Shown: positions 17,290-26,863 of the stretch, piece after piece
Layout of the letters: every line of letters begins with the position of its first letter
Position numbering within the stretch: the first letter of the stretch is position 1
NCBI GenBank assembly: GCA_947624295.1
Contig: CANQJV010000003.1
Location: 55,651 to 119,650, forward strand
Origin: an uncultured Ruminococcus sp.
GTDB taxonomy: Bacteria > Bacillota > Clostridia > Oscillospirales > Ruminococcaceae
Direction: 5' to 3'
Length of the DNA: 64,000 bases
The notes under the pieces: generated by a model
Told to the model about the DNA's origin: nothing
Seen by the model: only the letters and a program-made list of their open reading frames with translations
Databases searched by the model: none
Translations under genes and position numbers: made by a program

Positions 17290-17353
17290 TTGACATAGTT
17301 TTTTGTAATCTATAACATATTCTATTGACATAACTGTTTTTGTCTGTTATAAT
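17290..17353 (+). promoter_or_regulatory. Tandem sigma-A promoters of the glycan operon
   Basis: Upstream promoter: TTGACA (17290-17295), 17 bp, TAACAT (17313-17318). Downstream promoter: perfect TTGACA (17325-17330), 17 bp, perfect TATAAT (17348-17353). The second is a full consensus match, so strong constitutive expression is expected. Confidence 0.82.
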
Positions 17354-17368
17354 AAAATTTATAAATAT

Positions 17369-17409
17369 AAGGAGATGTGCGGAATTTTTACCCGCACACT
17401 GTATCTATG
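17369..17409 (+). promoter_or_regulatory. Ribosome site separated from start codon by a stem-loop
   Basis: AAGGAGA lies at 17369-17375 but the ATG that starts the recognisable protein is at 17407. In between, GTGCGG (17377-17382) and CCGCAC (17392-17397) are a perfect 6-bp inverted repeat. If the hairpin forms, the ribosome site moves closer to the ATG. An in-frame GTG at 17377 is only 2 bp from the AGGAG core, which is shorter than normal. Confidence 0.5.
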
Positions 17410-18780
17410 AAAAGAGATAAATTCAAAAGGCTTATTTCATTTGTACTTACGCTGATTCTGCTGGGGATTCTGACAGGTGCATTTGCTTTTGTATGGTACA
17501 AATACTACAGCGAAACAATTGTTCTCCCGTACTACAGGCGTGGAAACTGGGTTCTCATCGGCATATACTGCATTCTTGTATGGCTGTTTTTCAAGGCTTA
17601 TGACGGTTTCAAAGTCGGCTACCTCAAAAAAACAGATATGCTCTATTCACAACTTATTTCTATGGTATGCGTTGACGTGGTAGCGTATTTCCTCATAAGC
17701 CTCATAGGGCGTGACTTTATGCGTGTAACTCCTATGATTATACTGCTTTTTGCGGATTTGGGCATAATATCGCTGTGGACAGTGATTACAGGCAGAATAT
17801 ATTTCCTGATATACCCTCCCCGACGGCTTATTATACTTTACGGAAGCCGTAATGCTGCCTCACTTGTCCTGAAAATGAGCCGACGTGTTGATAAGTATAT
17901 GATTTGCGAATCGGTCAGCATAAGTGAACCGCCGGAGAAAATAAAAGAGCTTATTCTTAAATACGAGGGCGTTATTATATGCGATATTCCGGCGGAAGAA
18001 CGAAATTATTACCTGAAATTCTGCTTTGAAAATTCAATCCGTTCGTATATCGCCCCGAAAATTTCAGATATTATAATAAGAGGTGCAGATAATATACGTC
18101 TTTTTGATACGCCCCTGCTCCTCTGCCGTAATTACGGGCTTGATTTTGAACAGAGATTGCTGAAACGTACGTTCGATATAATTTTCTCGCTTATTCTGCT
18201 AATTCTGTTATCTCCGATTATGTTGGTGACTGCAATTTCAGTTAAATTATATGACGGAGGACCTGTATTTTACAAACAAAAACGGCTTACAATAAACGGC
18301 AAAGAATTTTATATATACAAATTCAGAAGTATGATTGCGGACGCTGAAAAATCAGGTACTCCGCAGCTTGCCTCCGAAAATGACCCCCGTATAACTCCTG
18401 TAGGCAGATTTCTGCGGAAAGTAAGGCTGGACGAGTTACCGCAGCTTCTGAATATACTCAAAGGCGAAATGTCTGTAGTAGGTCCACGCCCTGAACGCCC
18501 TGAACTCACTGAACTTTACAAACAGGAAATGCCCGAATTTGTGTTCAGGCTGAAAGTCAAGGCAGGTCTTACAGGATACGCACAAGTCACCGGAGCTTAT
18601 GATACATCACCGCACGATAAATTGAAAATGGATTTGATGTACATAGAAAATTATTCATTCCGTATGGATTTGCAGATAATACTTATGACTATAAAAACAA
18701 TGCTTTTCCCGCCCGAATCAAACGCAAAATCAGATGAGGGCGTTATTACCGAAAATACCGAAAGAGAGGACGATATATGA
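17407..18780 (+). CDS. Polyprenyl-phosphate sugar-1-phosphate transferase (glycan initiation)
   Basis: Starts glycan assembly by moving a sugar-1-phosphate from a nucleotide sugar to undecaprenyl phosphate at the inner face of the membrane. The 457 residues show four hydrophobic helices (about 10-150), a nucleotide-binding-like cytosolic domain (about 155-240), a fifth membrane segment ([19 protein letters not shown]) and the C-terminal bacterial sugar transferase domain with [33 protein letters not shown] and [14 protein letters not shown]. This is the long WbaP/WcaJ-like type. Which sugar it uses cannot be told. The start is uncertain: the next possible start is a GTG 30 bp upstream. It overlaps manC by 4 bp. 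Confidence 0.9.
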   Translation: MKRDKFKRLISFVLTLILLGILTGAFAFVWYKYYSETIVLPYYRRGNWVLIGIYCILVWLFFKAYDGFKVGYLKKTDMLYSQLISMVCVDVVAYFLISLIGRDFMRVTPMIILLFADLGIISLWTVITGRIYFLIYPPRRLIILYGSRNAASLVLKMSRRVDKYMICESVSISEPPEKIKELILKYEGVIICDIPAEERNYYLKFCFENSIRSYIAPKISDIIIRGADNIRLFDTPLLLCRNYGLDFEQRLLKRTFDIIFSLILLILLSPIMLVTAISVKLYDGGPVFYKQKRLTINGKEFYIYKFRSMIADAEKSGTPQLASENDPRITPVGRFLRKVRLDELPQLLNILKGEMSVVGPRPERPELTELYKQEMPEFVFRLKVKAGLTGYAQVTGAYDTSPHDKLKMDLMYIENYSFRMDLQIILMTIKTMLFPPESNAKSDEGVITENTEREDDI

Positions 18781-19841
18781 ATACAACAGCAGTTATAATG
18801 GCAGGCGGAAAAGGTGAACGTTTCTGGCCTAAAAGCAGGACTTCCTGCCCGAAACAGTTTTTGTCGCTTACGTCAGACGGCGAAACTATGATACAGAAAA
18901 CAGTGAAAAGACTTCTGCCTATTGTTGCAATGGAGGATATTTTCATAGTAACAAATTCCGCATATACGGCACTTGTAAAAGAACAGTTGCCCGAAATCCC
19001 TACGGAAAACATACTTGCTGAACCGTGTGCAAGGAATACTGCACCTTGTATTGCTTTTGCGGCAGCTGTAATCGGCAGAAAATACGACGATGCAATTATG
19101 ATTGTGTTACCGTCTGACCATCTGATAGCAAATGAAATATTGTACGCTGATACGCTTAAAAAGGCTGTAACAGTCGCAGAAAAAGGCGAAAATCTTGTTA
19201 CAATAGGAATCACGCCCTCTTACGCTGAAACAGGCTACGGATATATCAATTTCGGCGAGGAAAAAGACGGCGCATATACTGTTGAAAGATTTGTTGAAAA
19301 GCCCGATTTGCCGACAGCTGAAAAATATCTTGCTTCGGGGAAATATCTATGGAACAGCGGTATGTTTATCTGGAAATTATCGTCTGTTATGGCGAATATC
19401 AGGAAATTTATGCCTGATATCTACAGTGGTGCCCTGAAAATCGGTGAATCATTCGGGACTGCTGAATTTAATGGGGTGCTTGAAAGGGAATTTACAGCTT
19501 TCCGCAGTGAATCGGTTGATTTCGGTATTATGGAAAAGGCTGATAATATATACACTCTCCCCGGAAGTTTCGGCTGGGACGATGTAGGTAGCTGGCTTGC
19601 CGTGGAACGTATCAACGATACTGACGATAACAGCAACTATATTGACGGCGATGTTATTGCTGAAAATACCCGTCATACAACAATATGCGGAGGTAAACGC
19701 CTTATTGCGACAGTAGGCATTGAGAACATAATTATTGTTGATACTGACGATGCAATGCTTATATGTTCGAAAAACAGTACGCAGGATGTCAAGAAAATAA
19801 TTGCCCGTCTTAAAGAACAGGGCAGAAATAATTTAGTTTAA
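18777..19841 (+). CDS. manC: Mannose-1-phosphate guanylyltransferase
   Basis: Makes GDP-mannose from GTP and mannose 1-phosphate. The 354 residues cover the nucleotidyltransferase part only: MAGGKGERFWPKSR at the N-terminus, LPSDHLIANE, FVEKPDLPTAE and LWNSGMFIWKLS. The C-terminal phosphomannose isomerase domain of bifunctional enzymes (about 470 residues) is absent, so mannose 6-phosphate must be made elsewhere. It overlaps the previous gene by ATGA and is followed 12 bp later by gmd, which uses its product. Confidence 0.92.
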   Translation: MNTTAVIMAGGKGERFWPKSRTSCPKQFLSLTSDGETMIQKTVKRLLPIVAMEDIFIVTNSAYTALVKEQLPEIPTENILAEPCARNTAPCIAFAAAVIGRKYDDAIMIVLPSDHLIANEILYADTLKKAVTVAEKGENLVTIGITPSYAETGYGYINFGEEKDGAYTVERFVEKPDLPTAEKYLASGKYLWNSGMFIWKLSSVMANIRKFMPDIYSGALKIGESFGTAEFNGVLEREFTAFRSESVDFGIMEKADNIYTLPGSFGWDDVGSWLAVERINDTDDNSNYIDGDVIAENTRHTTICGGKRLIATVGIENIIIVDTDDAMLICSKNSTQDVKKIIARLKEQGRNNLV

Positions 19842-20900
<1,059 letters not shown>

Positions 20901-20928
20901 TTTTTTTGATTATAGGGATATAGGGATT

Positions 20929-21459
20929 ATGAAAAATTTTTTTACAAATTTATTTTTCTATGCAGTAAAACTACCTTCTATGGTGGTGATACTGTTTATG
21001 AAAAACACTTGGAAAATATGGCTTTTCGGAGGAATAATATTACTGCTGATATTTTTGTCACTTTTCACTGAAAATTACAGGATACTTTTGGTGACTCTGA
21101 CTGTAATTTCAGCAATACCGTTATATTTCAACACGAAAAAGCTGGTAAATCTTACTAAACTCAAAAAGAACGGCGTAAAAACAACAGGCACAATATGGTT
21201 CGTACAGCGTGAGATGAGAAATTCACCCGGCTATGTGAAAGTACATTTTACAGACGAAAACGGCACTGAATACGCACCGGAAATAAACAATCGGCTGATA
21301 TTTCCGTCAATGGCGGTCAACAGGGAAATCTCTGTCACCTACGACAGAAATAACCCTGAAAATGCCTGTTTCCCGACAGAATCAACAATTGAAAACATTA
21401 TAGCAATTCTGCTGTCAATATGCGTATTTTTGCCGTTCCTGATGATGTTGAAATTATAA
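20929..21459 (+). CDS. DUF3592-like membrane protein
   Basis: I start it at the ATG at 20929, since the open frame upstream runs inside gmd. The 176 residues hold two hydrophobic segments near the N-terminus (about 12-25 and 30-60), a soluble beta-rich central part (KKNGVKTTGTIWFVQREM, then VKVHFTDENGTEYAPEI and ISVTYDRNNPENACFP) and one C-terminal membrane helix (IIAILLSICVFLPFLMML). The pattern of variable sequence ending in YDRNNPEN is that of DUF3592 proteins, whose function is unknown. The ribosome site is weak (AGGGAT). It lies within the glycan operon, 20 bp before a glycosyltransferase. Confidence 0.72.
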   Translation: MKNFFTNLFFYAVKLPSMVVILFMKNTWKIWLFGGIILLLIFLSLFTENYRILLVTLTVISAIPLYFNTKKLVNLTKLKKNGVKTTGTIWFVQREMRNSPGYVKVHFTDENGTEYAPEINNRLIFPSMAVNREISVTYDRNNPENACFPTESTIENIIAILLSICVFLPFLMMLKL

Positions 21460-21479
21460 CAAGGAGTGAAAAGCGAAAT

Positions 21480-22622
21480 ATGAATATAGTATTTGATGCA
21501 CTTCCGCTGATAAGCGACAGAATGACGGGGATAGGCTGGTGTGAGGCAGGGCAGACAACTGCTATGGCTCGCCTGCACCCCGAAAATAAGTACACATATA
21601 ATTTTTTCTCACGCAAAGACGATAATATTAAACTCGAACGCCTTGCACCGTTTTCGCAGAACATAAAGCCTGAAATCGCACATTTTTCGGGATATATCTA
21701 CCGTGCTGCAAGTACGTTTCTGCCTGTACCGTACAGTATGTTTTTCGGGAAAAATGCCGATATAACGCATTTTTTCAACTATATAGCACCTCCTTGCGTA
21801 CACGGACGGACAGTTATAACAGTACATGATATGGTTTATAAGGCATTCCCCGAAACAGTACGTGGACGGACTAAAATAATGCTGAATACAGGGCTGAAAC
21901 AATCAATGAAACGTGCTGATATTATCGTAACAGATTCAGTATTCTCGAAATTCGAAATAGTTAAATATTTTCCGCAGCATGAGAAAAAAATACGTGTAGT
22001 ACCGTGCGGAGTTGATTTGACTAAATTCAGTCCCTGTCAGAATCCTCAAAGAATAGCTGAAGTCAAAAAATCACTTAAAATAAGAGGCGATTATTTTCTG
22101 TACCTCGGTACAATTGAACCACGTAAAAACCTCGAAAGGCTGATAAAAGCGTACAGTATCCTGACACAAAGAGTGAAAAATCCGCCTGAACTCGTGCTTG
22201 CAGGCGGTAAAGGCTGGCTTTATGACGATATTTTCAGGAGAGTGAAAGACCTCCGCCTGACAAAGAAAGTTATTTTCACAAAGTACGTACCGTCCGAAGA
22301 TATGAACCCGCTTATGTGCGGTGCAACAGCATTTGTATTCCCGTCAATATATGAGGGATTTGGTATGCCTCCTCTCGAAGCTATGGCTTGCGGAGTACCC
22401 GTACTGACTTCAGATTCAGCGTCTTTGCCAGAAGTTACAGGGGATTGCGCAGTCATATGCAATGCATATTCAGTTGAAAGTATTGCGGACGGTCTTGAAA
22501 AACTGTATAAAAACGAAAATTTAAGAAAAGATTTAAGCAGACGTGGTCTTGAACGTGCTAAAAAATTCACATGGGACAAATCTGCTGAAATGCTTTACAA
22601 AATTTATAAGGAGATTGTATAA
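21480..22622 (+). CDS. GT4-family glycosyltransferase
   Basis: Cytoplasmic GT-B fold glycosyltransferase, retaining type, adding a sugar from a nucleotide donor to the growing lipid-linked glycan. The 380 residues show an N-terminal acceptor domain (about 1-185), the linker hallmark LYLGTIEPRKNLERLIKAY and the donor-binding motif EGFGMPPLEAMACGVPVL. Sequences of this type (mannosyltransferase B-like) often transfer mannose or deoxyhexoses, which would suit the GDP-sugar pathway beside it, but the donor is not shown. The ATG at 21480 is behind AAGGAGTG; the longer frame overlaps the upstream gene. Confidence 0.9.
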   Translation: MNIVFDALPLISDRMTGIGWCEAGQTTAMARLHPENKYTYNFFSRKDDNIKLERLAPFSQNIKPEIAHFSGYIYRAASTFLPVPYSMFFGKNADITHFFNYIAPPCVHGRTVITVHDMVYKAFPETVRGRTKIMLNTGLKQSMKRADIIVTDSVFSKFEIVKYFPQHEKKIRVVPCGVDLTKFSPCQNPQRIAEVKKSLKIRGDYFLYLGTIEPRKNLERLIKAYSILTQRVKNPPELVLAGGKGWLYDDIFRRVKDLRLTKKVIFTKYVPSEDMNPLMCGATAFVFPSIYEGFGMPPLEAMACGVPVLTSDSASLPEVTGDCAVICNAYSVESIADGLEKLYKNENLRKDLSRRGLERAKKFTWDKSAEMLYKIYKEIV

Positions 22623-22623
22623 T

Positions 22624-22839
22624 ATGGAAAATTATGAAAATTTTTTAACACCTGAGGACGAGTTCAGACTCGAAATGGAAACATTTTTACCCGAATTTAT
22701 AGAGCGTATGAACAACGATACCGCAAGAGAACCTGAATTTATAGAGCGCACTATAAAAATGATGAATCTTGCTGAATCTGTAGGGATTGATTTACAGCAA
22801 TATATACTTGACTACGGCAAGAAAAACGGTCTTGCATGA
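22624..22839 (+). CDS. Small acidic protein of unknown function in the glycan operon
   Basis: A 71-residue product with no family recognised. It is hydrophilic, acidic and probably all-helical (LTPEDEFRLEMETFLPEF, then RTIKMMNLAESVGIDL), without signal peptide or membrane helix. The ATG at 22624 is behind AAGGAGATTG, and the stop overlaps the next glycosyltransferase start by ATGA, so it is translated within the operon. A role as a partner of one of the flanking glycosyltransferases is a guess from position only. Confidence 0.75.
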   Translation: MENYENFLTPEDEFRLEMETFLPEFIERMNNDTAREPEFIERTIKMMNLAESVGIDLQQYILDYGKKNGLA

Positions 22840-23963
22840 GGAAAATAAAAGTTCTGGAGATAAATAAGGCTTATTTCCCGCATATCGGCGGAATTGAGAG
22901 CCTTGTGAAACAGTATTCGGAGGAATTACCCGAATATTGCATTGTGAAAACGCTTGTATGCCGTGACGATAAAGGGAAAACTTTTGTTGATAATGTCAAC
23001 GGCATAAAAATCACACGTGCAGGAAGTGCAGGAACATATTTTTCGTGTCCCTTGTCATTCAGTTTCATAGGACTTTTCAGGGAAATGGCTGAAAATGCGG
23101 ATATAGTCCACATAAACGTACCTTTTCCGCTTGCTGATGCGGCACTGCTTTTGTCGGGATATAGGGGGAAAGTCGCTGTATCGTGGCATAGTGACATTGT
23201 ACGGCAGAAAAAACTGATGATATTATACAAGCCGTTCATGATGTACCTGCTGAACCGTGCTGACGTTATATTCACGGCTACACAAGGTCATATTGATAAT
23301 TCCGCATATTTACCGCCGTTCAGAGGGAAATGCCGTATTTTACCGTACGGGATAGATTCAGGGGATTACCTCAATATAAAGCGTGTGCCGTTTCTTACTG
23401 AAAAACTGACTGATAAATCGGCTGTAAAAGTATTTTTCACTGGCAGGCTTGTATACTACAAAGGCGTTGACATATTGTTAAAAGCGTTTACTGAAGTCAA
23501 GGGTTGTGAACTTTTCATAGCAGGTACGGGCGAACTTGAAAATCAGCTGAAAGCCTACGCAAAATCGCATAAACTCGGTAAAAAAGTCCATTTTTTAGGA
23601 TTCTTGCCCGATGACGAATTAAAACAGGCTTATGCGGATTGTGATATATTTGTACTGCCGTCCGTCGCTAAAAGTGAAGCGTTCGGCATTGTACAGCTTG
23701 AGGCAATGATTTACGGTAAACCCGTAATAAATACAGCATTGCCGTCAGGAGTACCCTATGTCAGCATTCACGGCGAAACAGGTCTTACTGTACCGCCGTC
23801 CGATGAAAAATCACTCGCAAAAGCAATAAACAGGCTTGCTGTCGACAGGAATATGCGTGAAACTATGGGGAGAAATGCCCATGAACGTGTACTGAAAAAT
23901 TTCAACGAAAAAGAAATTATTAAAAAATTATACGAATTTCTTGCGGAGGAGGTAAACAAATGA
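22836..23963 (+). CDS. GT4-family glycosyltransferase
   Basis: Second GT-B glycosyltransferase of this operon, 375 residues. The N-terminal half has HIGGIESLVKQYSEELPEY, the glycine-rich acceptor motif, and the donor half has FTGRLVYYKGVDILLKAF and SEAFGIVQLEAMIYGKPVI with the paired Glu residues. The overall pattern resembles PimB/WbaZ-like mannosyl- or rhamnosyltransferases, but the substrate cannot be assigned. It overlaps both neighbours by 4 bp (ATGA), which is evidence for translational coupling with the small protein before it and the reductase behind it. Confidence 0.9.
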   Translation: MRKIKVLEINKAYFPHIGGIESLVKQYSEELPEYCIVKTLVCRDDKGKTFVDNVNGIKITRAGSAGTYFSCPLSFSFIGLFREMAENADIVHINVPFPLADAALLLSGYRGKVAVSWHSDIVRQKKLMILYKPFMMYLLNRADVIFTATQGHIDNSAYLPPFRGKCRILPYGIDSGDYLNIKRVPFLTEKLTDKSAVKVFFTGRLVYYKGVDILLKAFTEVKGCELFIAGTGELENQLKAYAKSHKLGKKVHFLGFLPDDELKQAYADCDIFVLPSVAKSEAFGIVQLEAMIYGKPVINTALPSGVPYVSIHGETGLTVPPSDEKSLAKAINRLAVDRNMRETMGRNAHERVLKNFNEKEIIKKLYEFLAEEVNK

Positions 23964-24913
23964 AAGCGCTTATTATAGGCGGTGCAGGATTTGTAGGCGG
24001 TTATCTTACAGAAGAACTGTCATCGCACGGATTTGATGTGCATACGACTTGCCTTGAAAATGAGAATATCATTGGGAATTGCACAAAACATATACTTGAC
24101 ATTATGAACAAGCAAAGTATAACTGATATTTTCAACAGAATAATGCCCAATGTCGTTTATCATCTTGCGGCACAAAGTTCAGTAGCCGTGTCGTGGAGTA
24201 AACCGCAGTTAACAGCGGAAGTAAATGTAATCGGTTCCATAAATGTACTGGAATCGTTCAGGGAATGCCGTAACACTGACAATATGCGCCTTATAATGAT
24301 TGGTTCTGGCGAGGAATACGGCTATATACGCCCTGAAGCCTGCCCGTTAAGTGAAGCTGAACCTCTGCACCCCGGTAACATCTACGCCGCAACTAAAGCT
24401 TGTCAGGAAATGATTGCCGAAATCTACGCAAGAGCCTATAAACTGAACATAGTTATGGTGAGAGCTTTCAATCATTCTGGTGCAAGACAAAGCAGTACTT
24501 TTGTTATTTCCGACTTCTGCAAACAGATTTCCGAAATAGAATCAGGTAAAAAACCGCCTGAAATCTGCGTTGGTAACCTTTCTGCAATGCGTGACTTTAC
24601 AGACGTGCGTGACGTTGTCCGTGCATACAGACTGCTTGCTGATAAGGGCGTAAGCGGTAAAATATACAATATAGGGCGTGGTAAAGCTGTAAGCATACAA
24701 TATATACTTGATACGGCTTTAAGTTACGCAAATACCGATATACAGGTGAAAACAGACCCTAAAAGAATGCGGGCATCAGATATACCGATAATTGAACCCG
24801 ATGTATCAAGGATTTTTGCGGATACGGGCTGGAAAGCCGAAATTTCCGTCAAAAAAACAATAAAAGATACACTTGATTACTGGAGAGAGGAGCAGAAAAA
24901 ATGTCAGATATGA
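23960..24913 (+). CDS. GDP-4-keto-6-deoxy-D-mannose reductase-like epimerase/dehydrogenase
   Basis: Extended short-chain dehydrogenase of 317 residues: GGAGFVGGYLTEEL binds the cofactor, SGEEYG holds the catalytic Ser/Glu region and YAATK is the YxxxK motif. MRDFTDVRDVVRAYRLL is typical of the Gmd/Rmd family. With manC and gmd in the same operon, reduction of GDP-4-keto-6-deoxy-D-mannose to GDP-D-rhamnose is the most likely reaction; a GDP-6-deoxy-D-talose product cannot be excluded. It resembles rmd far more than the fucose-forming bifunctional enzyme. Confidence 0.82.
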   Translation: MKALIIGGAGFVGGYLTEELSSHGFDVHTTCLENENIIGNCTKHILDIMNKQSITDIFNRIMPNVVYHLAAQSSVAVSWSKPQLTAEVNVIGSINVLESFRECRNTDNMRLIMIGSGEEYGYIRPEACPLSEAEPLHPGNIYAATKACQEMIAEIYARAYKLNIVMVRAFNHSGARQSSTFVISDFCKQISEIESGKKPPEICVGNLSAMRDFTDVRDVVRAYRLLADKGVSGKIYNIGRGKAVSIQYILDTALSYANTDIQVKTDPKRMRASDIPIIEPDVSRIFADTGWKAEISVKKTIKDTLDYWREEQKKCQI

Positions 24914-25251
24914 AATTAACTAACGAGAAAATGCATACTTTTGAGAGTACCGAGAAAATCGGGCTTTTCAAAGCAGGCGAAAAACTTGTTGAATTTGGCG
25001 AAAAGCAGAATATTGCAAACGAAACTCTTGCGCTGAATGTAAATGATTTGATTAAAAGAATATGCGACTTAGAGGAAAAACAACTGAAAAATGAGGAAAT
25101 TCTGCGTAAAATGGCTACGGAACTCGCCTCCATGAAAAAAGAACTTGACCGTGTACGCCTTTCGGACAAACTGAATACAAGCGCAATCGCACGCCTTAAC
25201 AATGCAGTAAATCCTGCTGATGTGAATAATGACGAAAATAATGAAGATTAA
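24901..25251 (+). CDS. Small coiled-coil protein at the end of the glycan operon
   Basis: A 116-residue hydrophilic protein of unknown family. The central part (about 40-85) is a clear coiled coil (LNVNDLIKRICDLEEKQLK, then ILRKMATELASMKKELDRV), and the tail is rich in Asn, Asp and Glu. The start overlaps the reductase by 13 bp with GAGAGGAG upstream, so it is probably co-translated. It might oligomerise or act as a chain-length or scaffolding factor, but that is conjecture. Confidence 0.72.
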   Translation: MSDMKLTNEKMHTFESTEKIGLFKAGEKLVEFGEKQNIANETLALNVNDLIKRICDLEEKQLKNEEILRKMATELASMKKELDRVRLSDKLNTSAIARLNNAVNPADVNNDENNED

Positions 25252-25273
25252 GTGAAAATTTTCACAAATGCTA

Positions 25274-25302
25274 TTGACTTTATCATAATTTTGGTATATT
25301 AT
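25274..25302 (+). promoter_or_regulatory. Predicted sigma-A promoter of the ATP synthase operon
   Basis: TTGACT (25274-25279), 17-bp spacer, TATTAT (25297-25302). It lies 22 bp after the last gene of the glycan operon and gives a leader of about 110 nt before atpB. Confidence 0.72.
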
Positions 25303-25342
25303 ATAAGTATCGGCAAAAAATACAGCTTAATGTGCTGAAATC

Positions 25343-25379
25343 AACGGGGATTCAAGCGTCAATGCTGTTCTCCGTTTTT
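25343..25379 (+). terminator. Terminator-like hairpin in the atp leader
   Basis: AACGGGGA (25343-25350) pairs with TCTCCGTT (25369-25376, one mismatch or wobble), followed by TTTTTG. It lies downstream of the atp promoter and upstream of atpB. It may end transcripts from the glycan operon, or act as an attenuator of the atp operon. Confidence 0.5.
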
Positions 25380-25419
25380 GATTATTTGCTGTTACTATAA
25401 ACGAAAGAAGGTGTTAAAG

Positions 25420-26103
25420 TTGGGCAATCTCTCTGAGGAACTTATGGAATCCCTTGAGTCCGAAACAGCGTTTACTATCCCAATTTTCGGCGGAATACCT
25501 GTCCCTGATTCGTGCGTTGTTACGTGGATTATAATGGCTGTCCTTGTGATTTTGTCAATTATTTTCACAAGAGGATTGAAAAAAGTACCGTCCGGCAAAC
25601 AGTGTCTTATCGAAATCTGCATAACATCGCTGAATAACTTTTTCATCGGTATTCTGGGCGAAAAAGGGAAAAAATATCTGCCGATACTCGAAACGCTTAT
25701 AATTTATATAGGCTTTTCAAATATAATCGGTATCTTCGGATTCGTTCCGCCGACAAAAGATATAAACGTTACGGCGGCACTTGCCGGAATTGCCATAATA
25801 CTCATTCAGGTGACATCAATCATCGAGAACGGCGGTATAGGCTGGCTGAAAGGTTTCACAAAACCTATGGCTATTATGCTCCCTATAAACCTGCTGGAAC
25901 TTATTACCCGTCCGCTGTCGCTATGTATGCGACTTTTCGGAAATGTTCTCGGAGCTTTCGTCATCATGGAACTCATAAAATTATGCGTTCCTGTAGGACT
26001 GCCTGTTGTATTCAGCCTGTATTTTGATATTTTCGATGGCTGTATACAGGCTTATGTTTTCGTTTTCCTGACTTCCCTCTTTATGTCGGAGTCTATGGAA
26101 TAA
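25420..26103 (+). CDS. atpB: F1Fo ATP synthase subunit a
   Basis: Membrane subunit that forms the proton path next to the c-ring. The start is taken as TTG at 25420 because AAGAAGGTG ends 7 bp upstream; a GTG nine bases earlier lies inside that ribosome site. The 227 residues have five or more hydrophobic helices and the diagnostic LCMRLFGNVLGAFVIMELI with the essential Arg. No atpI gene precedes it. It is the first gene of an operon in the order a, c, b, delta-alpha, gamma, beta, epsilon. Confidence 0.92.
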   Translation: MGNLSEELMESLESETAFTIPIFGGIPVPDSCVVTWIIMAVLVILSIIFTRGLKKVPSGKQCLIEICITSLNNFFIGILGEKGKKYLPILETLIIYIGFSNIIGIFGFVPPTKDINVTAALAGIAIILIQVTSIIENGGIGWLKGFTKPMAIMLPINLLELITRPLSLCMRLFGNVLGAFVIMELIKLCVPVGLPVVFSLYFDIFDGCIQAYVFVFLTSLFMSESME

Positions 26104-26135
26104 TTAAAAAAAATTATTTATTGGAGGTATTTATC

Positions 26136-26360
26136 ATGGGTTTAATCGCAATTGGTGCCGGATTAGCTGTTTTAACAGGTGCAGGTGCAGGTATCGGTAT
26201 CGGTATCGCTACTGCAAAAGCAACTGAGGCTATCGCTCGTCAGCCTGAATCAAAAGGCGATATAAGAAGTACACTCATCATCGGATGCGCTCTTGCTGAG
26301 GCTACCGCTGTATACGGTTTCGTTATCGCTATGCTTATAATTCTTTCTTTGGGTAAATAA
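26136..26360 (+). CDS. atpE: F1Fo ATP synthase subunit c
   Basis: A 74-residue hairpin of two membrane helices that forms the rotor ring. ARQPESKGD is the polar loop, and the ion-binding carboxylate is the Glu in ALAEATAVYGF on helix 2. At the helix-1 position where sodium-type rings have Gln, this protein has Ile (GIGIGI), and the Ser after the carboxylate is replaced by Ala, so proton coupling is more likely than sodium; Thr and Tyr of the sodium signature are kept. The ATG at 26136 follows TTGGAGG; the open frame extends 15 bp further without a ribosome site. Confidence 0.93.
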   Translation: MGLIAIGAGLAVLTGAGAGIGIGIATAKATEAIARQPESKGDIRSTLIIGCALAEATAVYGFVIAMLIILSLGK

Positions 26361-26371
26361 GGAGAGTAAGA

Positions 26372-26863
26372 ATGCTTGATTTTGATTTCTGGAGTATCTT
26401 CTGGGCGGTTCTCAATATACTTATACTTGTGATACTGCTCAGAATATTCCTATTTAAGCCTATTAACAAAATGCTTGACGACAGAGCGCAATCTATTCAG
26501 AAAGATATTGATGATGCTGAACGTGCTAAAAAAGAGGCTGAAGAACTCCGTCAGCAATATGAGGAGTCAATCAGCAACGCTAAAAATGAGGCTGTACAAA
26601 TCGTAAAAAATGCTCACGATACAGCTGAGGCTGAACGTACTGCCATTATCCGCAAATCACACGAAGAAGCTGATGAGATTGTAAATTCGGCAAGCGAAAC
26701 AATTGAAAATGAACGCAAACGTGTACTTCAGCAGGCTCACGCACAAATTGCAGACCTTGCAATTGAAGCGGCATCAAAAGTTGTCGGTGCTAACCTCGAT
26801 GACGAAAACAACCGCCGTCTTGTTGATGAATTTCTTGCCGGTGAGGAGGATAGCAACAAATGA
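26372..26863 (+). CDS. atpF: F1Fo ATP synthase subunit b
   Basis: Peripheral stalk subunit of 163 residues: one N-terminal membrane helix ([21 protein letters not shown]) and a long charged helix with coiled-coil pattern (about 35-150). It normally binds delta at its C-terminal end. It overlaps the delta-alpha gene by 4 bp (ATGA). Only one b gene is seen, so a b homodimer is expected. Confidence 0.92.
   Translation: MLDFDFWSIFWAVLNILILVILLRIFLFKPINKMLDDRAQSIQKDIDDAERAKKEAEELRQQYEESISNAKNEAVQIVKNAHDTAEAERTAIIRKSHEEADEIVNSASETIENERKRVLQQAHAQIADLAIEAASKVVGANLDDENNRRLVDEFLAGEEDSNK

Noticed and set aside
17377..17406. GTG at 17377 as start of the phosphoglycosyltransferase
   Set aside because: It lies only 2 bp after the AGGAG core and adds ten residues without family similarity; kept only as an alternative.
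25252..25265. Palindrome GTGAAAATTTTCAC after the coiled-coil gene
   Set aside because: It is a perfect 14-bp palindrome, but AT-rich and without a T-run; it could be an operator near the atp promoter, yet the evidence is too weak to call.
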